This document shows, piece after piece, positions 1 to 8,034 of a stretch of 45,249 nt of DNA; position 1 is the first letter of the stretch, and every line of letters begins with the position of its first letter. Under the pieces are notes generated by a model. That model ran no database searches. It was not told the DNA's origin and worked only from the letters and a program-made list of their open reading frames with translations. A program made the position numbers and the translations under genes. The DNA comes from JARRJY01 sp037388705 (GTDB lineage: Bacteria; Pseudomonadota; Gammaproteobacteria; UBA6429; Thiohalophilaceae): assembly GCA_037388705.1 (NCBI GenBank), contig JARRJY010000014.1:1-45249 (forward strand). The letters run 5' to 3'.

Positions 1-533
1 GCAACCAGCCGGTGTCCACGGTTTATCAGCTCAAGTGCTAACTCGCTTTTACCTATACCACTGGGCCCTGTCAACAGTACGCCAATACCCATAACATCCA
101 TGAATACACCGTGCCGGGTCACCCTGTTTGAGGCCAGGCTGGAGAGGTAATGACGCAGGTTTTCGATAAGGTTGTTGCCGGGGAGTTGGGAAGAAACAAT
201 CGGAGTCTGCCAGTTTTGTGCTGCCTGTAAAATATCATCCGGTAGTTCGATATCATCAAGAATGATTATCAGTGCGGGATTTGGCTGGAATAATTTATCC
301 AGGCTGTCTTTGCGTGAATTTTTGCCCAGGCTGGCAAGATAGTCCATTTCATTTTGTCCTATCACCTGGATGGGGAAGGGACGTACCAGGTTAAGATAAC
401 CGACCAGTAAAGTGCCCGGGGTATCGGTACTGCCGACAGTACGGGTAGCGTGCTCCTTGCCACTTATCCATTCCAGTCGCAGTCGTTTCGCGTGACTGTC
501 AAAAAGCTTCTGGACTGAAAGGGTATCTGACAT
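1..533 (-). CDS. hprK: HPr kinase/phosphorylase, C-terminal part outside window
   Basis: Bifunctional enzyme that phosphorylates and dephosphorylates HPr-type phosphocarriers on a serine. About 177 N-terminal residues are visible, starting MSDTLSVQKLF at 533; the reading frame is open to the window edge. The N-terminal regulatory domain is followed by a P-loop, TGPSGIGKSELALEL, encoded near positions 20-70. It lies 3 bases downstream of ptsN, so it is in the same operon, as in other gammaproteobacteria with the rpoN-hpf-ptsN-hprK order. The context suggests control of the nitrogen-related PTS rather than sugar uptake. The catalytic C-terminal half cannot be checked. Confidence 0.9.
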   Translation of the reverse strand, partial: MSDTLSVQKLFDSHAKRLRLEWISGKEHATRTVGSTDTPGTLLVGYLNLVRPFPIQVIGQNEMDYLASLGKNSRKDSLDKLFQPNPALIIILDDIELPDDILQAAQNWQTPIVSSQLPGNNLIENLRHYLSSLASNRVTRHGVFMDVMGIGVLLTGPSGIGKSELALELINRGHRLV

Positions 534-536
534 CGA

Positions 537-998
537 TTAGTGTGTTTGCTGCCACTCCGTGAGGAGTTGTTGCATTCCTTCGCAAGTATCCGAGTTTCTG
601 AGTTTATTGCGAAACGCTTCATCGTTAAACATGCTTGCCAGCATGGCCAGTACCTGTAAGTGTTCATCGGTAGATTCTTCAGGCACGATAAGCGCAAATA
701 ACAGGTCGACCGGGATATTATCTACCGAGTCAAAATCAATGGCGTGTTTCAGGCGAATAAAGGCACCGGTAATATGGTTGCAGTTTTTAAGTCTGCCATG
801 CGGGATGGCGGCACCATGGCCAATACCGGTGCCGCCCAACCTTTCCCTGTTAAGTAAACTGTCGAACACTTCGTTGCTGGATATGTTTTCATTTTTTTCA
901 GCAATCAGTTCGCTGAGTTCCTGCAGTGCACGTTTTTTACTTTGTGCATCAATATCACAAGCAATGGAGTCTTTGCTAATGAGTTCTGACAGTTGCAT
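537..998 (-). CDS. ptsN: Nitrogen-regulatory PTS protein EIIA-Ntr
   Basis: Soluble 153-residue phosphoacceptor at the end of the PTS-Ntr phosphorelay (EI-Ntr, NPr, EIIA-Ntr), which regulates potassium uptake, sigma-54-linked and envelope functions by protein contact. The PTS EIIA type-2 domain fills the protein. The phosphorylated histidine is His67 in the motif GHGAAIPHGRL. Length is close to the family norm (about 155-165). A GAGG Shine-Dalgarno lies 11 bases upstream of the ATG. It sits between hpf and hprK in the rpoN operon. Confidence 0.95.
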   Translation of the reverse strand: MQLSELISKDSIACDIDAQSKKRALQELSELIAEKNENISSNEVFDSLLNRERLGGTGIGHGAAIPHGRLKNCNHITGAFIRLKHAIDFDSVDNIPVDLLFALIVPEESTDEHLQVLAMLASMFNDEAFRNKLRNSDTCEGMQQLLTEWQQTH

Positions 999-1025
999 GG
1001 TTACTTATTCCTCTTTCAGTAAATA

Positions 1026-1361
1026 TTAATCCAGCTCAACAGCCTGATCTTTTAAAGCACCGCCATTGCGATGATGATCAGTCATTTTTTCTTTATGTTT
1101 TTTAATTTGACGATCCAGTTTGTCTGTCATTGAGTCAATTGCTGCATACATATCTTCATCTTCTGATTCGGCAAACAGGTTGCCACCACCAGATACATGA
1201 ATGGTCGCTTCTGCTTTTTGACGCAGTTTTTCCACGCTCAGGATTACGTGCACATTGGTAACGTGATCAAAGTGACGTTCAACTTTTTCCAGTTTATTGG
1301 TTACGTAGTCATGCATTGAATCTGTAACGTCGACGTGACGACCTGTGATGTTCAGTTGCAT
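1026..1361 (-). CDS. hpf: Ribosome hibernation promoting factor, short form
   Basis: Ribosome-associated protein of 111 residues that binds the 30S decoding region in stationary phase and favours inactive 100S dimers. The single S30AE/sigma-54 modulation domain (MQLNITGRHVDVTDSMHDYV onward) fills about residues 1-100. There is no C-terminal dimerisation domain, so this is the short gammaproteobacterial type. GGAG precedes the ATG by 7 bases. It lies directly after rpoN in the same transcription unit. Confidence 0.95.
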   Translation of the reverse strand: MQLNITGRHVDVTDSMHDYVTNKLEKVERHFDHVTNVHVILSVEKLRQKAEATIHVSGGGNLFAESEDEDMYAAIDSMTDKLDRQIKKHKEKMTDHHRNGGALKDQAVELD

Positions 1362-1378
1362 CAGTTTTCTCCTTCTCG

Positions 1379-2869
1379 CTAGGCGAGTCGTTTTCTCTCA
1401 TTTGAGGGTGGTATAGCCATCGCTTCACGGTATTTGGCAACCGTTCGGCGGGCTACATTAATTCCTTGGTCTGACAGGATGCTGGCAAGCTTGCTGTCGC
1501 TTAGAGGTTTATTCGGTAATTCAGCTGCGACCAGTTTTTTAATCAGTGCACGGATCGCTGTAGCAGAACATTCACCACCACTGGCAGTGGAAACATGGCT
1601 TGAGAAAAAGTATTTAAGCTCAAAAATTCCACGCGGGGTATGCATATACTTCTTGGTAGTGACGCGCGAGATGGTGGACTCATGCATGTCGACCACTTCG
1701 GCAATGTCATGCAGTACCAGTGCTTTCATGGCCTCTTCACCATGTTCCAGGAAATCTTCCTGGCGTTTGACAATTTCCTGTGCGACTTTCAGCAGGGTTT
1801 CATTGCGACTCATTAAACTCTTTATAAACCAGCGCGCTTCCTGCAGGTGGTTTTTTAAGTAGGTATTATCCGCGCTATTGTTAACCTGTTTAATCAGGTT
1901 AGCGTAATGTGGGTTAACACGTAACCTGGGTGCAGCATCCGGGTTTAACTCAACATGCCATTTACCCTTTACCTTGGTGACAATAACATCCGGCACAATG
2001 TATTCTGGCTGGCTATTTGTGATTTGACTACCGGGACGAGGGTTCAACGACTGGATTAGTTCAATAATTTTCTTCAGTTCATCTTCGCTGATTTTCAGCT
2101 TACGTGCTAGTTGTGAAAATTCCCGGTTCGCGAGCAGGTCGAAATGTTGGGAAACCAGTTGCTGTGCCTTTTCCAGCCAGGTGTTTTCAAGCGGATATTG
2201 TTTAAGTTGAATAAGCAGGCTTTCTTTCAGATCACGGGCTGCCACGCCTACCGGATCAAAATTCTGAATACGGTGTAATACCGCTTCGATTTCGTCATCC
2301 TCGATTTGCAATTCTTCGGTATCAGGAAGGGCAGCATGAATATCTTCCAGTGACATATTCAGATAACCGTCATCATTGATGCCATCAATAATAACTTCGG
2401 CGATAGCACGATCAGTATCACTAAAAGGTGTGAGTTCCATTTGCCAGCGCAGGTGTTCAATCAGGCTGTCACCGCTGCTGTCGTAGGTATCATATTCACG
2501 GTTATCCATTTCCATGCTGCCGGAGCTGGTGGGTGCTGCCACGGTTTCATAAATATCATCCCAGTTGGAATCAACCGGCAGTTCATCGGGCATTTCGAGG
2601 TTTTCATTGAGCTCTGTGCTGTCACTGGTATCAGCCAGTGTTTCACTTGCTGTGTCGGTTTGTTCCGTGGAGGTTTGAGACGCGTCCTGGTTGCCTGTAT
2701 TTTCATCATCTCCCTCTTCGGCGATTTCCAGCATCAGGTTGGAATCCAGGGCATCCTGGATCTCCTGGTTGAGCTCGAGCGTAGACAACTGCAACAGCTT
2801 GATCGCTTGCTGCAACTGGGGGGTCATAGTCAGATGTTGACCGAGCCGGAGTTGTAATGCTTGTTTCAT
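1379..2869 (-). CDS. rpoN: RNA polymerase sigma-54 factor
   Basis: Alternative sigma factor recognising -24/-12 promoters and needing AAA+ activators. The 496 residues show the Gln/Leu-rich activator-interacting region I (residues 1-50, LRLGQHLTMTPQLQQAIKLL), a long acidic region II (about 55-125), the core-binding region, and the C-terminal RpoN box ARRTVAKYRE at residues 473-482. Length matches the family. It lies downstream of lptB and upstream of hpf, the standard order. Confidence 0.97.
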   Translation of the reverse strand: MKQALQLRLGQHLTMTPQLQQAIKLLQLSTLELNQEIQDALDSNLMLEIAEEGDDENTGNQDASQTSTEQTDTASETLADTSDSTELNENLEMPDELPVDSNWDDIYETVAAPTSSGSMEMDNREYDTYDSSGDSLIEHLRWQMELTPFSDTDRAIAEVIIDGINDDGYLNMSLEDIHAALPDTEELQIEDDEIEAVLHRIQNFDPVGVAARDLKESLLIQLKQYPLENTWLEKAQQLVSQHFDLLANREFSQLARKLKISEDELKKIIELIQSLNPRPGSQITNSQPEYIVPDVIVTKVKGKWHVELNPDAAPRLRVNPHYANLIKQVNNSADNTYLKNHLQEARWFIKSLMSRNETLLKVAQEIVKRQEDFLEHGEEAMKALVLHDIAEVVDMHESTISRVTTKKYMHTPRGIFELKYFFSSHVSTASGGECSATAIRALIKKLVAAELPNKPLSDSKLASILSDQGINVARRTVAKYREAMAIPPSNERKRLA

Positions 2870-2959
2870 ATTATGGCTGGATTATGCACTGGTATAAATC
2901 TTGCTTCTTGCTACAGTGTATATCAATTCTAGCTGATTTTGGTGGGCTATGCAGGTAGT

Positions 2960-3685
2960 TTATAGCTTGAATTCTTTGCCAAGATAGACTTTACGAACCT
3001 GCTCATTTTCCAGCAGGTTATCCGGATTACCCTGGGCTATGACTTCCCCGGCATTCATGATGTAAGCCCTTTCACAAATCCCGAGGGTTTCCCGAACGTT
3101 ATGGTCGGTTATTAGCACGCCAATACCCCTTTCCTTGAGGTGGCGGATAATACTCTGGATATCCAGTACTGAAATAGGGTCAACACCGGCAAAAGGTTCA
3201 TCCAGCAGGATAAAAGCAGGCTCCGTTGCCAGTGCCCGGGCAATTTCCACGCGGCGACGTTCACCACCGGACAGGCTCATCCCCAGGTTATTACGGATGT
3301 GGGTAATGTGCAGCTCTTCCAGTAATTCATCCAGGTTCTGTTGTTGCTGGGCCGGGGTAAGATCCTTACGGGTTTGCAAGATGGCAAGAATGTTATCCGT
3401 GACTGAGAGTTTACGAAAAATAGATGCTTCCTGTGGCAGGTAACCAATGCCGTGACGGGCACGCTTGTTGATGGGCATGACCGTGAGATCAATATCATCC
3501 AGCGTGATACGGCCATGATCAGCTGTTATAAGCCCAACCACCATATAAAACGAGGTAGTTTTACCGGCACCGTTAGGGCCCAGTAAACCGACAATTTCAC
3601 CACTGTGGACCTCAAGGCTGACGTCTTTCACGACATCTCGACCTTTATATCGTTTGGCCAGGTTTTGAGCGCTGAGAATTGTCAT
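2960..3685 (-). CDS. lptB: LPS export ABC transporter ATP-binding protein LptB
   Basis: Cytoplasmic ATPase of the LptB2FGC complex, which extracts LPS from the inner membrane and pushes it along the periplasmic Lpt bridge. Of 241 residues, Walker A GPNGAGKT is at 36-43, ABC signature LSGGE at 138-142 and Walker B FILLDE at 158-163, followed by the H-loop in LITDHNVRET. It begins 6 bases after the lptA stop. The gene is intact, in contrast to the broken lptA beside it. Confidence 0.97.
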   Translation of the reverse strand: MTILSAQNLAKRYKGRDVVKDVSLEVHSGEIVGLLGPNGAGKTTSFYMVVGLITADHGRITLDDIDLTVMPINKRARHGIGYLPQEASIFRKLSVTDNILAILQTRKDLTPAQQQQNLDELLEELHITHIRNNLGMSLSGGERRRVEIARALATEPAFILLDEPFAGVDPISVLDIQSIIRHLKERGIGVLITDHNVRETLGICERAYIMNAGEVIAQGNPDNLLENEQVRKVYLGKEFKL

Positions 3686-3890
3686 GATTTTTTATCGGTG
3701 AGATTGGTTTTTTGATTTCGGCATAATGACTGCTTTGACACGGCCTTGTCCATTGGAATTCGTCGCTTTAGGACCTCCATTGGCAATGACTTGCTGACTA
3801 CGGCTATTGTACTGGATATGTTCACCACTAAATAGTTGCGTTCCCTGCTGCAACTGGGCATCACCATATAAATGAACCATTTCTGTGTCT

Positions 3891-3942
3891 GCAAACAAAT
3901 CACAATCTATATATATAGTGTCTGACTCACTGCGTATTGAAG
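3891..3942. repeat. 52-bp perfect inverted repeat, displaced arm inside lptA
   Basis: This arm matches the reverse complement of 4080-4131 over all 52 bases, with mismatches immediately outside both ends. It holds the palindromic core ctatatatatag. In lptA this arm is out of place: it introduces the frame change and the stop, whereas the other arm encodes a normal LptA N-terminal strand. Confidence 0.95.
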
Positions 3943-4079
3943 CTTTATCGGTGAACCGTTAATCGTTATTTTATCAATGTTGCCATTATTGGCCCTGGTG
4001 AGGATACTGTCGGCCCGTATCACCAGGTTGCCTTGCTTGAACCTGACGCGACCATTGAAGTGACTGATTCCTTTTTTAT

Positions 4080-4131
4080 CTTCAATACGCAGTGAGTCAG
4101 ACACTATATATATAGATTGTGATTTGTTTGC
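4080..4131. repeat. 52-bp perfect inverted repeat, source arm inside lptA
   Basis: Partner of 3891-3942, separated by 137 bases. Read on the minus strand it encodes the conserved LptA segment ANKSQSIYIVSDSLRIED just after the signal peptide. It is therefore the original copy. Confidence 0.95.
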
Positions 4132-4195
4132 GGCCAGTGCAGGAGTAATCCACAGGTTACAGAGCAGGAGGGTAAACAGCACAGCCATATACGGA

Positions 4196-4768
4196 TTAAT
4201 TCGTTCCATCAAAGCGGGTCCTTATTGATGAGAGAAACTCCATGCGGCCTTCATCCAGGTACATGCGCATTCCGACGGCTTCAATCTGGTTATTGCCACT
4301 GACAACTTTCACCGCGGCGGGTGTTTCGGCATATTCCTCTCTGCTAAAAATATGCAGTTCCGAGGTAGTCAGGGTTATTGCTTCATCGGTTTTGCTTTCG
4401 GGGCGCTGAAGTACCACGTTATCTTTTAAATGAATAACGGACTTGCGGTTTTCAACTTCACCTTTATTGGCGCTGACTGACAGGGTTGCCTGCCCGGTCT
4501 GAAAAAGCCTGAAGTTTACTTTATTCAGTTTCACCAGGTCACTATCAGGGTAGTGGGTGACGTAGTCAGCTGTCATATGGTAATCAGGCTCACCATTTGC
4601 ATGCATCACGGTTGTTGCTACATTTTCTAGAAAAAAGTCACTGGCTTTCTTTTTTTCTTTTTCAACTGGTCTGAAAGAAAGTGGTTCAAAAGTGGGTAAG
4701 TATTTATCGCTGAGGATAATAGCGATAAATAACAGGATGAGAGTGACTATATAATAGTGTCTATGCAT
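4196..4768 (-). CDS. lptC: LPS export protein LptC
   Basis: Bitopic inner-membrane protein that passes LPS from LptB2FG to LptA. A single N-terminal membrane segment (YYIVTLILLFIAIIL) is followed by a periplasmic LptC/YrbK beta-jellyroll domain (MTADYVTHYPDSDLVKL, then repeated strands). The ATG at 4768 gives MHRHYYIV and puts the membrane anchor at the very N-terminus; an in-frame ATG at 4783 would add five residues. The 3' end overlaps the lptA start by 17 bases and the 5' end overlaps kdsC, so translation is probably coupled. Confidence 0.92.
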   Translation of the reverse strand: MHRHYYIVTLILLFIAIILSDKYLPTFEPLSFRPVEKEKKKASDFFLENVATTVMHANGEPDYHMTADYVTHYPDSDLVKLNKVNFRLFQTGQATLSVSANKGEVENRKSVIHLKDNVVLQRPESKTDEAITLTTSELHIFSREEYAETPAAVKVVSGNNQIEAVGMRMYLDEGRMEFLSSIRTRFDGTN

Positions 4769-5288
4769 TGATATATTTGTCAAACTGGGCCTGCAGAGTA
4801 CCCTGTGCTTCCATAATTAATTCGCAAACATCGCGTGCCGCGCCACGACCACCATTACTGGGTGTTTGCCAGTGTGAATGTTGCCTGGCAACAGGGTGGG
4901 CGTCCTGAACCGAAATCGCCAGTCCAACTTTGCGCATTGCCGGCAGATCAATAACATCATCACCCACGTAGGCCGTTTGCTCAAAAGTGCAGCCGGTTTT
5001 TTTCACCATTTCTTCCAGTGCAGGCAGTTTTTCAAGTCGCCCCTGGTAAATGTGCTGGATGTTCATGCTTTCCATACGATGACGTACCACATGAGAATTT
5101 CTTGCCGTGATAATACCGATTTCGACACCGGTATTTTGCAGCAGTTTCATGCCGAAACCGTCCTTGGAATAGAAGGCCTTGTATTCTTCTCCATCGTCGC
5201 CGATGAACAGGCTGCCATCGGTTAAAACGCCATCAACATCAAATACTACCAGTTTAATTTGCGCGGCCTTTTCCAGGATATCTTTCAT
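4761..5288 (-). CDS. kdsC: 3-deoxy-D-manno-octulosonate 8-phosphate phosphatase KdsC
   Basis: HAD-superfamily (C0 type) phosphatase of 175 residues that releases Kdo from Kdo-8-phosphate for LPS inner-core synthesis. The nucleophile and acid-base aspartates are Asp17 and Asp19 in FDVDGVLTDG; motif IV is YVGDDVIDLPAM. Family members act as tetramers, with C-terminal residues completing the neighbouring site. It is the first gene of the minus-strand lpt-rpoN operon in this window. The usual upstream partner kdsD is absent, and divergent genes start at 5526. Confidence 0.93.
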   Translation of the reverse strand: MKDILEKAAQIKLVVFDVDGVLTDGSLFIGDDGEEYKAFYSKDGFGMKLLQNTGVEIGIITARNSHVVRHRMESMNIQHIYQGRLEKLPALEEMVKKTGCTFEQTAYVGDDVIDLPAMRKVGLAISVQDAHPVARQHSHWQTPSNGGRGAARDVCELIMEAQGTLQAQFDKYINA

Positions 5289-5525
5289 GAAATCAGTCTA
5301 TATAATAAGGAATCGGATATATCGCCCATGATAATGGAAGTAATTGGTAAAAAACAGCGAAGCAAGACACAGGAGGACTTTCCCTGTTGCTGTAAAATCA
5401 GTCAATTCTGGCCCATGGTGTGATACGTAAGTAACGGTGGTCGCTTTCGGCTTGACAGGGCAGTTAGGCAAAGGTAGCTTTCATCACAACCTGACGTTTA
5501 AACAACCTGGAATTCCATTCCATTT

Positions 5526-6533
5526 ATGAAAATTTCCGCATCTGTCTATTCCAGCAAGCAAAGCAACCTGGCTGATATCATCAAGGATCTGGATGATCAT
5601 CACGCGGATATGTTTCATATTGACTGTAATGATAATCCTGACGTGTTCAGGGATATTGCTGAAATTCGCCAGCTTAGTAGCACCCCGGTTGATTTACATA
5701 TTATCAGTGCCACGCCCAGCAAGTACTTTGAAGATATCGTAAGACACAACGTGGATTATGTGACATTCCAGTACGAAAACCTGCAAGAACAACTGGCCGT
5801 TCCTGACAGCATAAAGTCACAACTGGGACTGGCAGTGACTTCGGACACGGATATCGAGGTATTCGCAGCGTTTGAAGATCGTTTCGATTTCATCCTGTTA
5901 ATGGCCACCGTGCCAGGTAAAAGTGGCGGTGAATTTAACAGGCAAACGTTTAAAAAAATTCGTGCGTTTCGCCAGCGATTCCCCAATAAACGTATTCACG
6001 TGGATGGCGGCGTTAACGCTGAAATTTCATTTATCCTGAGAAACATGGGGGTATATGCCTCGGTCTCCGGTTCTTACCTGATGGCCGGCGAATCAATGGG
6101 TGCGGCCATGTTAGGTCTGCGTAAGGATGAGGTGGAATCTCACTTCCAGGTCAAAGACTTCATGCGCAGTACCGACGAGATACCACTGTTACGACCCGTC
6201 GAGCGCAGTGTGGCCAGTGTTTTGCAATCCATTGAAGATCATAAACTGGGTTTTACCATCCTGATTGATGAAAATGGTAAACTTGACGGACTGATAACCA
6301 ACGCGGATGTGCGCAAGGGCCTGCTCAAGCACACAGATAATTTGCATGCTCTTACTACCGAGGATATGACCAATACCGACCCGGTAAGAGCCAATGAAAA
6401 CTTCAGCGTTGAGGAATTACTACGGTTTATTAAACAACAGAGTTTTCCGATTTCGTATTTACCTGTGGTGGATGATGACAACAAAGTGACCGGGGCGGTG
6501 ACTTTCTTCAATTTGATAAAAGGCGAGTTATGA
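5526..6533 (+). CDS. Ribulose-phosphate 3-epimerase-like barrel fused to KdsD-type CBS pair
   Basis: Unusual 335-residue fusion. Residues 1-200 form a ribulose-phosphate-binding TIM barrel with the epimerase landmarks: Ser5-type start (SASVYS), His31 and Asp33 in HIDCND, His58 in VDLHI, Asp160 in HVDGG, and a phosphate loop SGSYLMAG. The metal ligands of ribulose-phosphate 3-epimerase thus look intact. Residues about 207-335 are two CBS motifs; the first (DFMRSTDEIPLL...GLITNADVRKGLL) closely resembles the CBS pair of arabinose-5-phosphate isomerase KdsD (MRTGDELP...GIFTDGDLRR). The stop overlaps the next gene's start (ATGA), so the two are coupled. The true substrate is unknown. It may serve a 3-deoxy-ulosonic acid pathway with its two neighbours. 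Confidence 0.8.
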   Translation: MKISASVYSSKQSNLADIIKDLDDHHADMFHIDCNDNPDVFRDIAEIRQLSSTPVDLHIISATPSKYFEDIVRHNVDYVTFQYENLQEQLAVPDSIKSQLGLAVTSDTDIEVFAAFEDRFDFILLMATVPGKSGGEFNRQTFKKIRAFRQRFPNKRIHVDGGVNAEISFILRNMGVYASVSGSYLMAGESMGAAMLGLRKDEVESHFQVKDFMRSTDEIPLLRPVERSVASVLQSIEDHKLGFTILIDENGKLDGLITNADVRKGLLKHTDNLHALTTEDMTNTDPVRANENFSVEELLRFIKQQSFPISYLPVVDDDNKVTGAVTFFNLIKGEL

Positions 6534-7528
6534 TTATTCATTTGACAAACAGTGTTGCTGATGCTGACATTCCAAAAATTTGCGAAGACTTAAAAGCCTT
6601 CCATATTAAAAAACCGGACTTTCATGTGCTGGTTACGCCATCGGCCATGCAGGAAGTCCCTGCACAATATGAATCGCTGGTTGAAGGAAGCTGGGCGTTC
6701 CCTAACGATATGCAATTATCCAGTGCCGATTACTTCAACACGACACGTGAAATCAATATCAACAGTACCAAGATTGGTGGCACTACCAATAACACCATGG
6801 TGATTGGTGGCCCCTGTTCTGTTGAATCAAAAGAACAGATCACCCAGTCAGCCGAGTTAATGAAAGAACTGGGCATTTCAACGCTACGCGCCGGTTGTTA
6901 CAAACCACGAACTTCACCTTATACCTTCCAGGGTATGGGCATTGAAGGTTTAAAACTACTGGACAAGATGCGCAGCAAGTATGATTTAAACATCATTACC
7001 GAAGTGCGCGACACCACGCACGTGGATGAAGTTATTGAATATGCCGACATCGTGCAGATTGGTGCGAAGGCTATGTACGACCAGGGAATTCTGCGACGTT
7101 GTGGCCAGGCAAGAAAACCGATTTTATTAAAACGTGGTTTCGGTACTAACCTGCAGGAGTTTGTGCAGGCAGCTGAATTTATTTTGTCCGGCGGTAATGA
7201 TGAAGTAATTCTCTGTGAACGTGGTATTCGTACTTTTGAAACCAAGACACGCTTCACGCTGGACCTGTGTGGTGTTGCATACCTGAAAGAATATACCAAC
7301 CTGCCCATCATACTTGATCCCAGTCATGCCATGGGTTATCGCTATGGTGTTCCTGACCTGGCACGTGCCTGTACTGCCATGGGTGTAGATGGTTTATTAA
7401 TTGAAGTTCACCCGGATCCAAGTGTGGCCAAGTCTGATGCGGCACAACAACTGGATCATGATACCTTCCGTGAATTACTGGGAACCCTGCGTCCGATTGC
7501 CAACGCCATTGGTCGTCAGATCATTTAA
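6530..7528 (+). CDS. Type I-beta DAHP synthase-like 3-deoxy-ulosonate-phosphate synthase
   Basis: A 332-residue enzyme of the DAHP/Kdo8P synthase superfamily, which condenses phosphoenolpyruvate with an aldose phosphate. Residues 1-90 resemble the N-terminal ferredoxin-like domain of Thermotoga-type DAHP synthase, though divergent. The barrel has GGPCSVES (93-100, metal Cys96), KPRTSPYTFQG (125-135), LLKRGFGTN, LCERGIRTFETKTR, DPSHAMGYR and EVHPDP, all as in the I-beta class rather than KdsA. It could be an ordinary shikimate-pathway enzyme. However, its tight coupling to a sugar-phosphate epimerase-like protein and a dedicated HAD phosphatase suggests that the product is dephosphorylated instead of going to dehydroquinate. 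Confidence 0.85.
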   Translation: MIIHLTNSVADADIPKICEDLKAFHIKKPDFHVLVTPSAMQEVPAQYESLVEGSWAFPNDMQLSSADYFNTTREININSTKIGGTTNNTMVIGGPCSVESKEQITQSAELMKELGISTLRAGCYKPRTSPYTFQGMGIEGLKLLDKMRSKYDLNIITEVRDTTHVDEVIEYADIVQIGAKAMYDQGILRRCGQARKPILLKRGFGTNLQEFVQAAEFILSGGNDEVILCERGIRTFETKTRFTLDLCGVAYLKEYTNLPIILDPSHAMGYRYGVPDLARACTAMGVDGLLIEVHPDPSVAKSDAAQQLDHDTFRELLGTLRPIANAIGRQII

Positions 7529-7542
7529 GATACTTTTAAGCT

Positions 7543-8025
7543 ATGCCTGTAAAAGAAGATATTAAATTCCTGGCCCTGGATGTGGACGGCACCCTAACCG
7601 ATGGTGGTATGTACTACACGGAAAGCGGCGAGGAATTCAAACGTTTCGATACCAAGGATGGCCGCGGGATTATCGAGTTACAGAAGCGCGGAGTAGAAGT
7701 CGGTTTGCTCAGTTCCGGCTTTAAAACAAAAATCATCGAGGGCAGGGCAGTCACGCTCGGTATAGACAAGTGGTATGTGGGTACTGATCCCAAGTTCGAT
7801 ATTCTCAAGCAGTGGTGTAGCGAAATGAATATCGATCTTAAAGAAGTGGCTTACATTGGTGACGATATTAATGACCGCGATATTATTAACAGCGTTGGAT
7901 TTTCCGCTTGCCCGGCGGATGCCATGAACACCATTAAAGGTGTTGTCGACGTGGTGTTAACCCGTAATGGCGGTTATGGATGTGTCCGCGAGTTTATCGA
8001 GGAACATCTTGGTTACAAGTTTTAA
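7543..8025 (+). CDS. KdsC-like HAD phosphatase (second paralogue)
   Basis: A 160-residue HAD phosphatase of the KdsC/YrbI family, distinct from kdsC at 4761-5288. Asp13 and Asp15 are in LALDVDGTLTDG; the conserved Asp pair of motif IV is in YIGDDINDRDII; the C-terminal GGYGCVREF tail matches the GGxGAxRE signature of this family. It starts 14 bases after the synthase gene, same strand, so it very likely acts on that enzyme's product. Close homologues also occur fused to or beside sialic-acid-type cytidylyltransferases, so the exact substrate is open. Confidence 0.85.
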   Translation: MPVKEDIKFLALDVDGTLTDGGMYYTESGEEFKRFDTKDGRGIIELQKRGVEVGLLSSGFKTKIIEGRAVTLGIDKWYVGTDPKFDILKQWCSEMNIDLKEVAYIGDDINDRDIINSVGFSACPADAMNTIKGVVDVVLTRNGGYGCVREFIEEHLGYKF

Positions 8026-8034
8026 CCTGTTAGC

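Larger units (their letters stand above)
3692..4212 (-). pseudogene. lptA: LptA, LPS periplasmic bridge protein, frame-disrupted
   Basis: LptA is the periplasmic beta-jellyroll protein linking LptC to LptD during LPS transport and is normally essential. The 5' part (from 4212) encodes a signal peptide ending near WITPALAANK and OstA-like strands (IYIVSDSLRIEDKKG, VIRADSILTR) up to GSPIKLQY. It then enters AVSQTLYI and a TAG stop at 3907-3909. The C-terminal half (FADTEMVHLYGDAQLQQG to KSKNQSHR, stop at 3692) is in another frame. The 52 bases at the switch (3891-3942) are an exact reverse complement of 4080-4131 within the same gene. They replace about 19 codons expected by analogy with E. coli LptA. 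Total span is 521 bases, not a multiple of three. This is a local template-switch mutation or an assembly error. The ATG at 4209 is an equally possible start. Confidence 0.85.

Noticed and set aside
5452..5480. Possible sigma-70 promoter before the epimerase-CBS gene (TTGACA at 5452)
   Set aside because: The -35 is perfect, but no -10 hexamer better than TAGCTT is found at 16-18 bases, so not listed as a feature.
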